A DNA stretch of 64,000 bases. Origin: Candidatus Poribacteria bacterium (lineage in GTDB: Bacteria; Poribacteria; WGA-4E; WGA-3G). How positions within the stretch are numbered: the first letter of the stretch is position 1; every line of letters begins with the position of its first letter. Under the pieces are notes generated by a model that made no database searches, was not told the DNA's origin, and saw only the letters and a program-made list of their open reading frames with translations. The stretch lies in NCBI GenBank assembly GCA_022823085.1, contig JAJDXV010000141.1, positions 1 to 64,000 of the forward strand, given 5' to 3'. This document shows positions 34,856 to 44,454 of the stretch, one piece after another. Made by a program: the position numbers and the translations under genes.

Positions 34856-36157
34856 GTGAAAAACGAAGATGTTGCATTGATACAACGTATCCTTGTAGGC
34901 GATGAAACTGCTTTTGAAAGTTTGATCAGAAAGTATAAGCAGCAGGTTCACGCGCAGGCGTTGCGGCAAATTGATGATTTTCAGATCGCTGAAGATATTG
35001 TGCAGGAAACTTTTCTGCAAGTCTATCAGAAACTGGACACGTTGGAAGACCCGAAACTCTTTCTAAAGTGGCTTTACGTGATTGTGAACCGGCGCTGTAT
35101 CGCATGGCTCCGCAAAAATCGACTACAGACCCAACCGTTGGAAGAAACCGACATATCAGAAATAGAGACAGAGGCGTACTCCCGATATATCGCTGAAGAA
35201 CATGCGAGAACAACTGCTGAGGCGCAACGCGACCTCGTCCAAAAATTGCTGGCGAAGTTGAAGGAGAGCGATCGTGAAGTTATCACGCTCCACTATTTTG
35301 AAGAGATGACATCTTCAGAGATAGGGACGTTCTTAGGTGTCTCTGAAAATACGGTTAAGAGCCGCCTTCAACGGGCAAGGCAGCGATTAAAGAAGTACGA
35401 ATCTATGATTCAAGAGGCGTTAGATATTACAATCGAGGAGGGACACCGTTCCCAACACCAGTTGAAAGGAGAAGTCAACATGACAAAAGAAGTGAGAGAT
35501 GAAGCCAAAGGTGAAGTGAGGTTGGAAGAAGAGCAGCAACACTTGATCGCAGCACTGGCTTCAGATGCTGTGCAAGAAATGATCGCGTCCGCTGTGCAAG
35601 AAATGGTTTCAGATGCTGTGCAAAAAACGCTTTCGTCAATGCAAGCGGCACTTCAGGTTCCCGCAGGGAAATCGGACACTTTGCACCCGGATGACATACG
35701 ACTTCATGAACCCCAAAAAGGTGAAGCACTTCAAACGTTATATCAACTCCCAGAGGGTGCTGAAAGGCCGATCTCGTGGGGGTATGTGGGTGGGTATCGG
35801 ACATCACCGGGGAAGACATCAGGCCGCATCGCATTTTGGTCGGATAGCATTGATAACTTTCTATCGAAAGCACCGGATGCCGACATCGTGAATCTTGCAA
35901 GTCTCTTCACAAACCCTACCGTTGTGGCTGTTTTAAGACAGTTAGTAGAAGGAAAAAAGTCGGTAGAGGATTTGGTAGAAGGGTGTGATTTTTCAGAAAA
36001 TGAGGTAGAAAAAGCTGTAGCGTCGTTAATGGAAGCGACGTTAGTCGCTCGCACGGAAGATAATCGCATTGAACCGAAAAACGATGCCGTTTCCTTTTTC
36101 CTAAACTTCGTGAGTATGACGACTGTTCACCTTGGACATATCAGACCTGAGAATTAA
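34856..36157 (+). CDS. ECF sigma factor fused to winged-helix-like domain
   Basis: Sigma N-terminus; C-terminal NPTVVAVLRQLVEGKKSVEDLVEGCDFSENEVEKAVASLMEATLV (ArsR-like wHTH). Confidence 0.85.
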   Translation: MKNEDVALIQRILVGDETAFESLIRKYKQQVHAQALRQIDDFQIAEDIVQETFLQVYQKLDTLEDPKLFLKWLYVIVNRRCIAWLRKNRLQTQPLEETDISEIETEAYSRYIAEEHARTTAEAQRDLVQKLLAKLKESDREVITLHYFEEMTSSEIGTFLGVSENTVKSRLQRARQRLKKYESMIQEALDITIEEGHRSQHQLKGEVNMTKEVRDEAKGEVRLEEEQQHLIAALASDAVQEMIASAVQEMVSDAVQKTLSSMQAALQVPAGKSDTLHPDDIRLHEPQKGEALQTLYQLPEGAERPISWGYVGGYRTSPGKTSGRIAFWSDSIDNFLSKAPDADIVNLASLFTNPTVVAVLRQLVEGKKSVEDLVEGCDFSENEVEKAVASLMEATLVARTEDNRIEPKNDAVSFFLNFVSMTTVHLGHIRPEN

Positions 36158-36283
36158 ACTCGGTTTTCATTGGCGAGGGTTTAGAGGAACCGGAGCTCGG
36201 TTTTTCTAACCCTCGCTATTGCAATACCATGCTTGAGGCAACCCTCCCGACAAATATTTTCCTTTTAAATCCATTTTTTGAAA

Positions 36284-36320
36284 ATTATGCACCCTTTTCT
36301 CTCTGTTCGCGTCATTATAT
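36284..36320 (+). promoter_or_regulatory. ECF-type promoter P4
   Basis: ATTATGCACCCTTTT...CGCGTCATTATAT. Confidence 0.7.
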
Positions 36321-36430
36321 AGTAACATGAACGGATAGCATGTCGTTTCGCGCTTTGTAAGTGCATTTATCCGAAAAATATGTAATCGTATCGGTCCAGC
36401 GAATGTAAATAGCCTTTCTGGAGATGGTAG

Positions 36431-37618
36431 ATGAGAAATGACGATGTTGCGTTGATCCAGCGTATCCTCATAGGTGATGAGACCGCTTTTGAAAGTTTGG
36501 TCAGAAAGTACCAGAAGCAGGTTCACGCGCTCGCCTTTCGGAAAGTAGGAGATTTTCAGACTGCTGAAGATATTACACAGGAGGCTTTCCTACAAGTCCA
36601 TCAGAAACTCACAACGCTAAACGATCCAGCAAAGTTTTTGGGGTGGCTCTATGCGATTGTGAACCATCTGTGTATCGCATGGTACAGAAAGAACCGGTTA
36701 CAAGCCGAGTCGCTACAAGATATCCATATCTCAGAGGTAGAAACAGATGCGTATTCTCGGTATATCGCGACGGAGCACGCGAAAACAACTGCTGCAGCGC
36801 AACAGGATTTGGTCAAAAAACTCCTTACGAAGCTGAAAGCGAGCGACCGAGAGGTTATCACGCTCCACTATTTTGAAGAGATGACCTCTTCAGAAATAGG
36901 CGAGCTTTTAGGCGTATCCGAAAACACGATTAAGAGCCGTCTCCACCGTGCGCGACAGCGACTAAAAAATTACGAATCCATGATTCAAGAAGCATTGGAC
37001 ATCACGGCTGAACGGAAACACCGTTCCCAACACCAATTGAAAGGAGAAACTAACATGGCAGACGAAGTGAGAAATCAATCCGAGGTAGACGGAAAACTTG
37101 AAGAGATGCAACGTCAGATCACGGATCTGCAAGAGCAAATCAAGGATCTCGCCACCCAATCGGATGCTTCTATTGATTCAGGTAAAAGAGAAGCACTTAA
37201 TGCATTATTCCGACTCCCTCATGATGCGAAAGATGCGATCACGTGGTGTTATGCGGGTGCCTATCGTGCCGCCTCTGGACATAGGTCAAGGCGCGGCTCA
37301 ATCTGGTCGGATAGTATTGAGAATTTCATATCAAGGGCACCGGATGCTGAGATCGTGAAACTTGCGAAATTTTTCACAAACCCTATTATAGTTGCTGTCT
37401 TAAGACAGTTAGTGGAAGGCAAGAAGTCAGTTGCAGATTTGGCAGACGGCTGTGGTATCTCTGAAAGTGAAATGGAGAGAACCGTGGCGTTGTTAATAGA
37501 CGGATCGTTAGTGGATCGGACAAAAGAGGGTCTCATTGAACCTAAAAACGATGCCGTTTTTTATTTTTTGAACTTCGTGGGTATGACAAGGGTCTATCTG
37601 AACCCGAAAGACCACTAA
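36431..37618 (+). CDS. ECF sigma factor fused to winged-helix-like domain (paralogue)
   Basis: Same architecture as 34856-36157. Confidence 0.85.
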   Translation: MRNDDVALIQRILIGDETAFESLVRKYQKQVHALAFRKVGDFQTAEDITQEAFLQVHQKLTTLNDPAKFLGWLYAIVNHLCIAWYRKNRLQAESLQDIHISEVETDAYSRYIATEHAKTTAAAQQDLVKKLLTKLKASDREVITLHYFEEMTSSEIGELLGVSENTIKSRLHRARQRLKNYESMIQEALDITAERKHRSQHQLKGETNMADEVRNQSEVDGKLEEMQRQITDLQEQIKDLATQSDASIDSGKREALNALFRLPHDAKDAITWCYAGAYRAASGHRSRRGSIWSDSIENFISRAPDAEIVKLAKFFTNPIIVAVLRQLVEGKKSVADLADGCGISESEMERTVALLIDGSLVDRTKEGLIEPKNDAVFYFLNFVGMTRVYLNPKDH

Positions 37619-37932
37619 TTTTGGTACTGTCCCTCGTAAGCGTGCCTTGCAAGCGCGCCTCCTAAATCTCGCGTGCGTGTTTATTTGGCCAATCTTTAAG
37701 TCTTGGACAAAAATGCGCAATGGTTTATAATTATCCCGAACGAATGACACTTATCTAAACCGACACAAAGGTTTTTTAACTATTAAGTTTTTGTGCATCG
37801 TTCCACTACGTTCCGCGATGATTTCTGATTCGGTATTGCCAAATAGCGAGCAGTCGCAACGAAGGCGCGACGGACAACAGAAAACGACGTATTGACCGCG
37901 AGAAACCTGATTGAACCGCAAGGAATATTTAA

Positions 37933-39441
37933 ATGTTTTGGGTGCTACTGCGGCGCGAGATTCTCGGCCATTTGATAACATTTCGTTTCGCTATTACAGT
38001 GATTACCTGCTTGCTACTCGTTGCTACAACCCTGTTCATCAGAATTAACGATTATGAACAGCGGTTAGCGGGTTACAACGCCGCCAGAGATGTGCACCGT
38101 GATGAACTTTTAGCCACCCGAACCTATTCCTTTTTAATGCCAAAGATCGATCGACCGCCGAATCCATTAAGCATCTTTAATGCCGGTATGGACAGCCGGA
38201 TCGGCAATACGCTGCGAACCTATTATACACATGTCCCTGTCCTCTGGGATGCACATTCCCACAGTTCCGGCAATCTTTTTATCGATCATTTCTACCGCAT
38301 TGACCTCGTTTTCGTTTTTCAGTTCGTGCTTTCATTACTGGCACTGCTGTTTGCCTACGATGCGATTGCAGGTGAACGTGAAAGCGGGACAATGCGCCTG
38401 ACCCTGAGCCATCCGGTTCGACGGGGAAGCATCTTGGGTGCGAAGTACGTCGCCGCGATGACCTGTTTAATCTTGCCCCTCATCATCAGTTTTATCATCG
38501 CTTTGATTTGGATCATCTCAACGGGTTCAATCGTTTTGAGTGGAAATGATTTTCTGCGAATTGCAGGCATCCTACTAACCTCTATTATCTATCTCTCCGC
38601 TATCTACTTGATAGGATTGCTTATCTCTGCTTGGGCGCATCGCACCGCCACGGCACTTATGCTTTCTCTATTTATTTGGGTGGTCCTGGTGCTGGTTTAT
38701 CCTTCTTTTAGCGTGTCCATGGTTGATCAATTGACGAACCCAGTAGGCAGCAGGATATATTCCAGTGAGAAGGCAATCCAGCAAATCCTACAGACAGTCG
38801 AGGACGAGGGGCAGAAATATCTTATGAACGATGGGTTTGAGGGAGAGAGTGAGCACTTTAACGTGCGAGGGAATCGGAACGGTTTACATGTCGGTCTAAG
38901 TCATGGAAGTACAGCGGCACACATAAAATTCAGAGCTTATGATTGGCGCGCCATTCACCCAGAATCTGAGAAACGCATTCCTCTTGTTATCCGATACCAT
39001 CAATTCTTGACCCCGTTAAAGTTTCAGGCAGCGGAAAAAATCGGGCTGGAGCGTTTGCCAGCATTAGAGCAAACTCGGTTTAGGAGAGCCAAAATCGCTC
39101 GAAACCTGCTTAGACTCTCACCGGCAGCGATGTATAATATTGCAACACAAGCATGGACGGGGACCGACCTCTATGGGGTCGAGGATTTTTTTGAGGCAGC
39201 ACGCCAATATCGACGGACACTGGTTAATTATTTTTACGACGAAGATGCCTTTTCAAGTAGGCAGTGGTTTGCCAGTGATAAGGGCGTAATTGATGTAGAC
39301 GATCTGCCAAGATTTGTGTACCAACGTGCTGACCTTCGGACAAACACTTCACGGGCACTCCCGGATCTGCAGATACTACTGTTGCTCAACGTTGCGTTAT
39401 TTTTGGTGACCTTCGCAATCTTCGTCAGACAAGAAATCTAA
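37933..39441 (+). CDS. ABC-2 type transporter permease (DUF3526-like)
   Basis: LLRREILGHLITFRFAITVITCLLL...AFDAIAGERESGTMRLTLSHPVRR-like segment. Confidence 0.85.
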   Translation: MFWVLLRREILGHLITFRFAITVITCLLLVATTLFIRINDYEQRLAGYNAARDVHRDELLATRTYSFLMPKIDRPPNPLSIFNAGMDSRIGNTLRTYYTHVPVLWDAHSHSSGNLFIDHFYRIDLVFVFQFVLSLLALLFAYDAIAGERESGTMRLTLSHPVRRGSILGAKYVAAMTCLILPLIISFIIALIWIISTGSIVLSGNDFLRIAGILLTSIIYLSAIYLIGLLISAWAHRTATALMLSLFIWVVLVLVYPSFSVSMVDQLTNPVGSRIYSSEKAIQQILQTVEDEGQKYLMNDGFEGESEHFNVRGNRNGLHVGLSHGSTAAHIKFRAYDWRAIHPESEKRIPLVIRYHQFLTPLKFQAAEKIGLERLPALEQTRFRRAKIARNLLRLSPAAMYNIATQAWTGTDLYGVEDFFEAARQYRRTLVNYFYDEDAFSSRQWFASDKGVIDVDDLPRFVYQRADLRTNTSRALPDLQILLLLNVALFLVTFAIFVRQEI

Positions 39442-39542
39442 CTGTAGGTTGGGTTGAACGGAACCGAAAAGAGGCACCAAATCTCGAAAAGGTACAAGTG
39501 AAACCCAACACTTCAAACACCGCCTTCTACTGAGGACACAGG

Positions 39543-41015
39543 ATGATTTTGCATATTGTCAAACGCGAACTTTATGACCACCTGAGCAGTCTCCGTTTCG
39601 CGCTGACAGCACTATTAATTTTGATATTGATGATTGTCAATGCTGTTACGTCTATCGGAGCGTACAAGCAGCGAATGAGCCAATACGGAAAACGGGTTCG
39701 TGGTTCATATAATCGGTTGAATACCCGATGTGATAATCTGTACGTTCTGGTCCAAAAGGGTCCGGGGGACCTTCATAAAAAACCGAGTTCTTTGGCTTTC
39801 TGCGCTGACGGAGGGGAAGACCTCCTATTTGGGCGTGTGAACGGCGGCAGTGCCAGTCGGACTCGGGACTGGAGGGATGAAGATGCCTCCTACGAGTTCA
39901 GAGAAATCTGGCGGTTAGCCTATCCACCTCATCTCGATATAATGTTCATTGCAGAGCAGATACCGAAAGAGAGAAGCATCATGCCAAAGTATATCAAAAT
40001 TGATTGGGGATTTGTGACAGCTGTCTTATTGAGTTTCATGGGTATCCTGTTTACGTTTGACGCAATCTCCGGTGAACAAGAGCGAGGCACACTACGACTG
40101 ATGCTGTCAAACAGTATTTCACGGAACACCGTGATTTGCGGCAAATTTCTCGGTGCATTTTTTAGTATCGCTATTCCGTTTTTGATTGGCGTGATCGTCA
40201 GTCTCTCGATTATCTACCTCTCTGAAGCCGTCCAATTTAACAGTAGCCATTGGATGAGATTGGGTGCCATCGTCTGTGTCGCGTTGATTTATACCTCAAT
40301 TTTTCTTTTCTTGGGTCTCCTCATTTCAAGCCGCTTTAAAGAGTCCTCAGTGAGTCTGGCAATTCTGTTATTGATCTGGACAGTTTGGGTGGTGCTGATG
40401 CCGAATGCGCTCGGTTCGCTTGGTAACCGTTTGCAGTCCCGTCCTACAGCCAAAGAATTCATGACTCAGGCTCGGGATTCGCGCGAAGATTTACAAACAC
40501 GCTATTTTGCTCGGATCAAAGAACCGCCGCGTCGAGAAATTCCAGCAACGATCGCGACAGCGTTAGGCGCAGAATACATCAATAAAGACGCAGAATTACG
40601 CGATCGCTTGCACGCAGGTTACCTTTCAGCGGAAATCCGTCAGATCCAAGCTGCCCGGTCGCTGACCCGTATTTCGCCAGCAGCTATTGTCCAATACGCT
40701 TTTGAAGGGCTTGCTGGCACCGGCTTGCCTCGCCATTTAGACTTCATCTCTCAAACCCGCCAATACGCAAAACAGTTTCGGCAGTTTCTCATTGACACGG
40801 ATCGCGCAGACCCGGCAAGCCCACACGCGGTCGGTATTCCCGAAGGCACATCCCAAAAACCGGTGAACTTTGACGCTGTCCCCAAATTTGAAGATCAACA
40901 TCGTTTTCGCGCGGATTTTAATGCCGCAATTATGGATATACTGCTGTTGGTTTTGTTTTTACTCGTGTTATTCGTCGGCACGCTCCTCTCCTTTCTGCGG
41001 ACGGAAATTGGGTAA
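39543..41015 (+). CDS. ABC-2 type transporter permease (DUF3526-like), paralogue
   Basis: TFDAISGEQERGTLRLMLSNSISRNTVICGKFLGA. Confidence 0.85.
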   Translation: MILHIVKRELYDHLSSLRFALTALLILILMIVNAVTSIGAYKQRMSQYGKRVRGSYNRLNTRCDNLYVLVQKGPGDLHKKPSSLAFCADGGEDLLFGRVNGGSASRTRDWRDEDASYEFREIWRLAYPPHLDIMFIAEQIPKERSIMPKYIKIDWGFVTAVLLSFMGILFTFDAISGEQERGTLRLMLSNSISRNTVICGKFLGAFFSIAIPFLIGVIVSLSIIYLSEAVQFNSSHWMRLGAIVCVALIYTSIFLFLGLLISSRFKESSVSLAILLLIWTVWVVLMPNALGSLGNRLQSRPTAKEFMTQARDSREDLQTRYFARIKEPPRREIPATIATALGAEYINKDAELRDRLHAGYLSAEIRQIQAARSLTRISPAAIVQYAFEGLAGTGLPRHLDFISQTRQYAKQFRQFLIDTDRADPASPHAVGIPEGTSQKPVNFDAVPKFEDQHRFRADFNAAIMDILLLVLFLLVLFVGTLLSFLRTEIG

Positions 41016-41030
41016 TCTGTGGAATTTAAA

Positions 41031-41068
41031 ATTATGCACCCTTTTTCATCTAATTCGCGACTATATAT
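41031..41068 (+). promoter_or_regulatory. ECF-type promoter P5 (orphan)
   Basis: ATTATGCACCCTTTTT...CGCGACTATATAT. Confidence 0.65.
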
Positions 41069-41306
41069 CGAAAAGCGAAAGAATCCATCAGATATTCTTC
41101 GCGTCTTTAAGTACGCCTCCCCTGAAACGCTCTATCCAGTCATTAAAACTCAAATTATCTGAAAACAATTGACAGCGCGCCTACAATACGGCAAAGTAAC
41201 GTCGATGTGCGTCAAGTATTCGGTCAGTGCATACAAGGTAATGTGTATGTACTTTCCACAAATTTTGCTATAATTCTACGTAACAAAACCTTTCTGGAGA
41301 TGTCAG

Positions 41307-41387
41307 ATGAGAACGGACGATGTTGTATTGATTGGTGAAGTCCGTCTCATCGAATCAGAAACGGAGCAAGGTGAACGTTCAAGTTAG
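41307..41387 (+). pseudogene. Truncated fifth ECF sigma paralogue
   Basis: Upstream ACCTTTCTGGAGATG...; MRTDDVVLI matches MRNDDVALI, then GEVRLIESETEQGERSS*. Confidence 0.7.
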
Positions 41388-41603
41388 TTTGATGCAGGAG
41401 GCTACCTGGGCGTGAATCTATGGTGGATTTTAGGAGGCGTGCGCAGTCATAAACTTTCTTTGGTTATGATTTGACTTTGCCTGCTAAATTTGTTATCATT
41501 TTAATCCGATGACGACTCGGGTGATAAACAACTGGACTGCCAGTTTCATAGCCATCCGATCCTTATTATTCATTTAGCAAACAGAGAAAGGAATGACGCT
41601 ATT

Positions 41604-41813
41604 ATGGAAGGCTTAGCTTTAGGTTTAAGTTTAGGCACCAGTATAGGCATCAGTATAGGTCTATTAGGAAGCGCAAGCGAGCGTAAGAAAATTCAGAAGC
41701 AACTACGCAAGGCAATAGCGGACAATGAGGTTTCTATTCGCGATAAGAATGGAGAACCGTTGACGATTGAGGCACTTTTCGCAAGCCTTAATAAAAACTA
41801 TAAGAAGGTCTGA
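41604..41813 (+). CDS. Small protein with Gly-rich hydrophobic N-terminus
   Basis: GAAAGGA before ATG; MEGLALGLSLGTSIGISIGLLGS. Confidence 0.5.
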   Translation: MEGLALGLSLGTSIGISIGLLGSASERKKIQKQLRKAIADNEVSIRDKNGEPLTIEALFASLNKNYKKV

Positions 41814-41829
41814 CATCAAAGGAAAAGCA

Positions 41830-42663
41830 ATGGCAATATTAACACAAGCACATCATGACCATTTCGATGAATACGGCTACATGGTCATTGAGGATGCCGT
41901 TCCGATCGAACTTTGTGAGGCGGTTGTTGACGCGATTTTTGATTACTTGGAGATGGATCCTTCAAATCCGAATGACTGGTATCGCGCGCCGCATAAACCC
42001 GGCGCAGGCATGGTAGAGATGTATTTCCATCAAGCGATGTGGAACGTCTATCAACATCCCCCCATCCATCAGATTTATAGTGAAGTCTACGGTACCGAAC
42101 GAATTTGGGTTCATATTGATAGGGTCAACATGAAACCGCCGAAACATCCCGACCATCCTGAGTGGGATCACAAGGGGATGTATCATTGGGATGCAGACAC
42201 CTCAAAACTGCCGGTTCGGTTTAGCACACAAGGCGTTCTGTTTCTCAGAGACACCGCCGACAACCAGGGGTCTTTCGTTTGTTGGCCCGGGGCGCATAAA
42301 TCCCTGATTGATGAAGAAAACCCGTGGGTCCCAGAACTTACACCCGAAATATACAGGGAAAAATTCATACAGGTACCGGCGAAAGCGGGTTCCCTGCTGA
42401 TTTGGCATGTGGCACTTCCGCATGGCAATGGTCGCAACACGTCCGATAAGCCGCGGTTGGCACAATACATGAACTATTATCGTATGCCGACCCCGATGAA
42501 CGAAGAGCGGCGGCAAGAACGGATCACATTGTGGCAGGAGCGCAGAGCATTAGGACGTGGCCCCTATCCGGGGGATCCGAGGGGATGGGAAGCGAAAAAC
42601 TATGGATCGCCGGAACTCACGCCTCTGGGACGCAAACTGTTGGGCCTTGATTTGTGGGATTAA
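41830..42663 (+). CDS. Phytanoyl-CoA dioxygenase (PhyH) family protein
   Basis: DEYGYMVIEDAVP...HWDADTS...GSFVCWPGAHKS...LLIWHVALPHGNGRN. Confidence 0.88.
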   Translation: MAILTQAHHDHFDEYGYMVIEDAVPIELCEAVVDAIFDYLEMDPSNPNDWYRAPHKPGAGMVEMYFHQAMWNVYQHPPIHQIYSEVYGTERIWVHIDRVNMKPPKHPDHPEWDHKGMYHWDADTSKLPVRFSTQGVLFLRDTADNQGSFVCWPGAHKSLIDEENPWVPELTPEIYREKFIQVPAKAGSLLIWHVALPHGNGRNTSDKPRLAQYMNYYRMPTPMNEERRQERITLWQERRALGRGPYPGDPRGWEAKNYGSPELTPLGRKLLGLDLWD

Positions 42664-43460
42664 TAGGTCTTAATCATCGCCCAACTTGTCGCTAATTTTC
42701 CTTGTGGGTCTACACCGAGTGCTGCCTGTAGTCCATTCTCTCGGATTGCATCGATCTGATCCAAACTCAAGTCCACGTTGAAAATAGCGACTTCATCGAA
42801 TGAGCCGATCATAAAGGTGTGGTTCGCCAAAGGTGCACCGATATTGACCTCTTGCGTATCAACGCTGGTGTCCATGGCAAATTCGGTTCCCTCTTTTACC
42901 TGAAGTTCACCATCTACATATAGATCGTGGTCTTTTACGGCATCTGATCCCTCCGGAAAAACCACTGCACAATGATGCCATTCACCATCGCAGACGTTGT
43001 CTGTGCCGAAATTGTTGCCGCTGTTGACTTCCACCCGTAAGTTGCATTCATCGCCTCGGACGTGTGCGCGGATGTAGTATTTTTGGCTCGGCGAATTCAC
43101 ACCCCACTTGACCCAGGAATGGTCGCGGACTGTTGTCGTTTTAAACCAGAAGACAGTCGTTCTCGGATCTGTCCCTCCAATACCGTTATAGCCTGTGACA
43201 ATGAGGTTGTCATTAGAACCGTCGTATTCTAACCCGTCTCCAATGACACCTTTGACGTACTTTGCCCCCATAATGTCGCCATCTCGCCCGTTCCCAGAAA
43301 TATCCTTGGCAACATTACCGTTCCCCTTGTTGAAGAGATAAGCGACCTCAACAGTCTCCAAATCAAGCGGCGCAGCACGACTGATATTTATGCACACCAA
43401 TCCAAAAACGATAACGATCAACCAAACCCACACAAATTTACTTTGATTTTCAACTCTCAT
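42660..43460 (-). CDS. LamG/concanavalin-like secreted protein
   Basis: Signal peptide; AYLFNKGNGNVAKDISGNGRDGDI...FDEVAIFNVDLSLDQIDAIRENGL. Confidence 0.85.
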   Translation of the reverse strand: MRVENQSKFVWVWLIVIVFGLVCINISRAAPLDLETVEVAYLFNKGNGNVAKDISGNGRDGDIMGAKYVKGVIGDGLEYDGSNDNLIVTGYNGIGGTDPRTTVFWFKTTTVRDHSWVKWGVNSPSQKYYIRAHVRGDECNLRVEVNSGNNFGTDNVCDGEWHHCAVVFPEGSDAVKDHDLYVDGELQVKEGTEFAMDTSVDTQEVNIGAPLANHTFMIGSFDEVAIFNVDLSLDQIDAIRENGLQAALGVDPQGKLATSWAMIKTY

Positions 43461-43661
43461 CTCTATTTTCCTCCTCAGTCAAAAACTGCAAAATATCCAA
43501 CCCAAACCCTATATTTCCACTGGAAGAGGCTGGAGCATAAGTATGTCGGTCTAAGGTTTCTAATGATATGCATTGTAGCAAAATCACTCAAAATAGGCAA
43601 GTAGAAAAATGGGACCAGAAACACGCGCCCTCTATTGATTTTACGGGCTCCAATCAGATAT

Positions 43662-43783
43662 AGGACTTACGCAATTTTGACTAAAGTCGGTTCTATTCGC
43701 TGAGATTTTTCGGAAAACACAGCGTTTTTGCAGCACAGGCTAACGGTCTCCTATGGTACAAAAGAGCAGCATGCGTAAGGCCT
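43662..43783. mobile_element. MITE copy 3
   Basis: AGGACTTACGCA...ATGCGTAAGGCCT; GGAAAACACAGCGTTTTTGCA. Confidence 0.85.
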
Positions 43784-43801
43784 AAGATATAAAGGTGCGT
43801 T

Positions 43802-44290
43802 TTAATACGGATTTTTCTCGAAAGTGTGGATCCCGTGCTTATAGACGAGTAGGAGTTCACGGTGTCTCTCAAGCACCATGTTATATTTAGAGAACGCTTG
43901 ACAGATGCCGCGTACCGCGATGCCGTTGCGAAGCGTAATTGCGACTGCATCGCCGACAGCGACACGCATATCCACAAATTGACGTTCCGCTATCTTCTTC
44001 ACGGCTCTCAACCCTAAATCTTTGACCTCTTCGCAGATTTGCAAATACGGTGAAAAGTGTCTGGCGTTTTCCACCGAGAACGCCAGTAGGACCTCCAATT
44101 TCGGCAGTGGCGACGCGCCAGCGAGCAAAAGATTGTACTGGGTGACTTTTCGGACCCGCTCATCGCGGATGCCGTCATAGGTTATCAATCTTACAAGTGA
44201 TCGATCGGGTTGGAAGGTTCGTGTCAAAAGGTATCGTTCTGAATACCGGTTATGGATGTTCTGCTTTTCTGTCATGGGTCCGTTTTCCAT
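43802..44290 (-). CDS. Protein with C-terminal Hfq/Sm-like domain
   Basis: VGDAVAITLRNGIAVRGICQAFSKYNMVLERHRELLLVYKHGIHTF resembles Sm1 and the Hfq Sm2 (YKHA) motif. Confidence 0.6.
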   Translation of the reverse strand: MENGPMTEKQNIHNRYSERYLLTRTFQPDRSLVRLITYDGIRDERVRKVTQYNLLLAGASPLPKLEVLLAFSVENARHFSPYLQICEEVKDLGLRAVKKIAERQFVDMRVAVGDAVAITLRNGIAVRGICQAFSKYNMVLERHRELLLVYKHGIHTFEKNPY

Positions 44291-44407
44291 CGGTTGTTCC
44301 TGCTTCAGTTGTGGATTTGCGCGTCTGCGATTTTAGGGATCATTATAGCAAGGTAGAGAAAATAATTGAAGCGAAAAAAATTTGACAAAAAGAAAAATAT
44401 GCGTTAT

Positions 44408-44424
44408 ACTTAACAGTGTTAAGT
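44408..44424. promoter_or_regulatory. TetR operator, upstream
   Basis: ACTTAACA-G-TGTTAAGT perfect palindrome. Confidence 0.7.
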
Positions 44425-44454
44425 TAAATAACTTTGTAAATAAAGGATGAAGCA

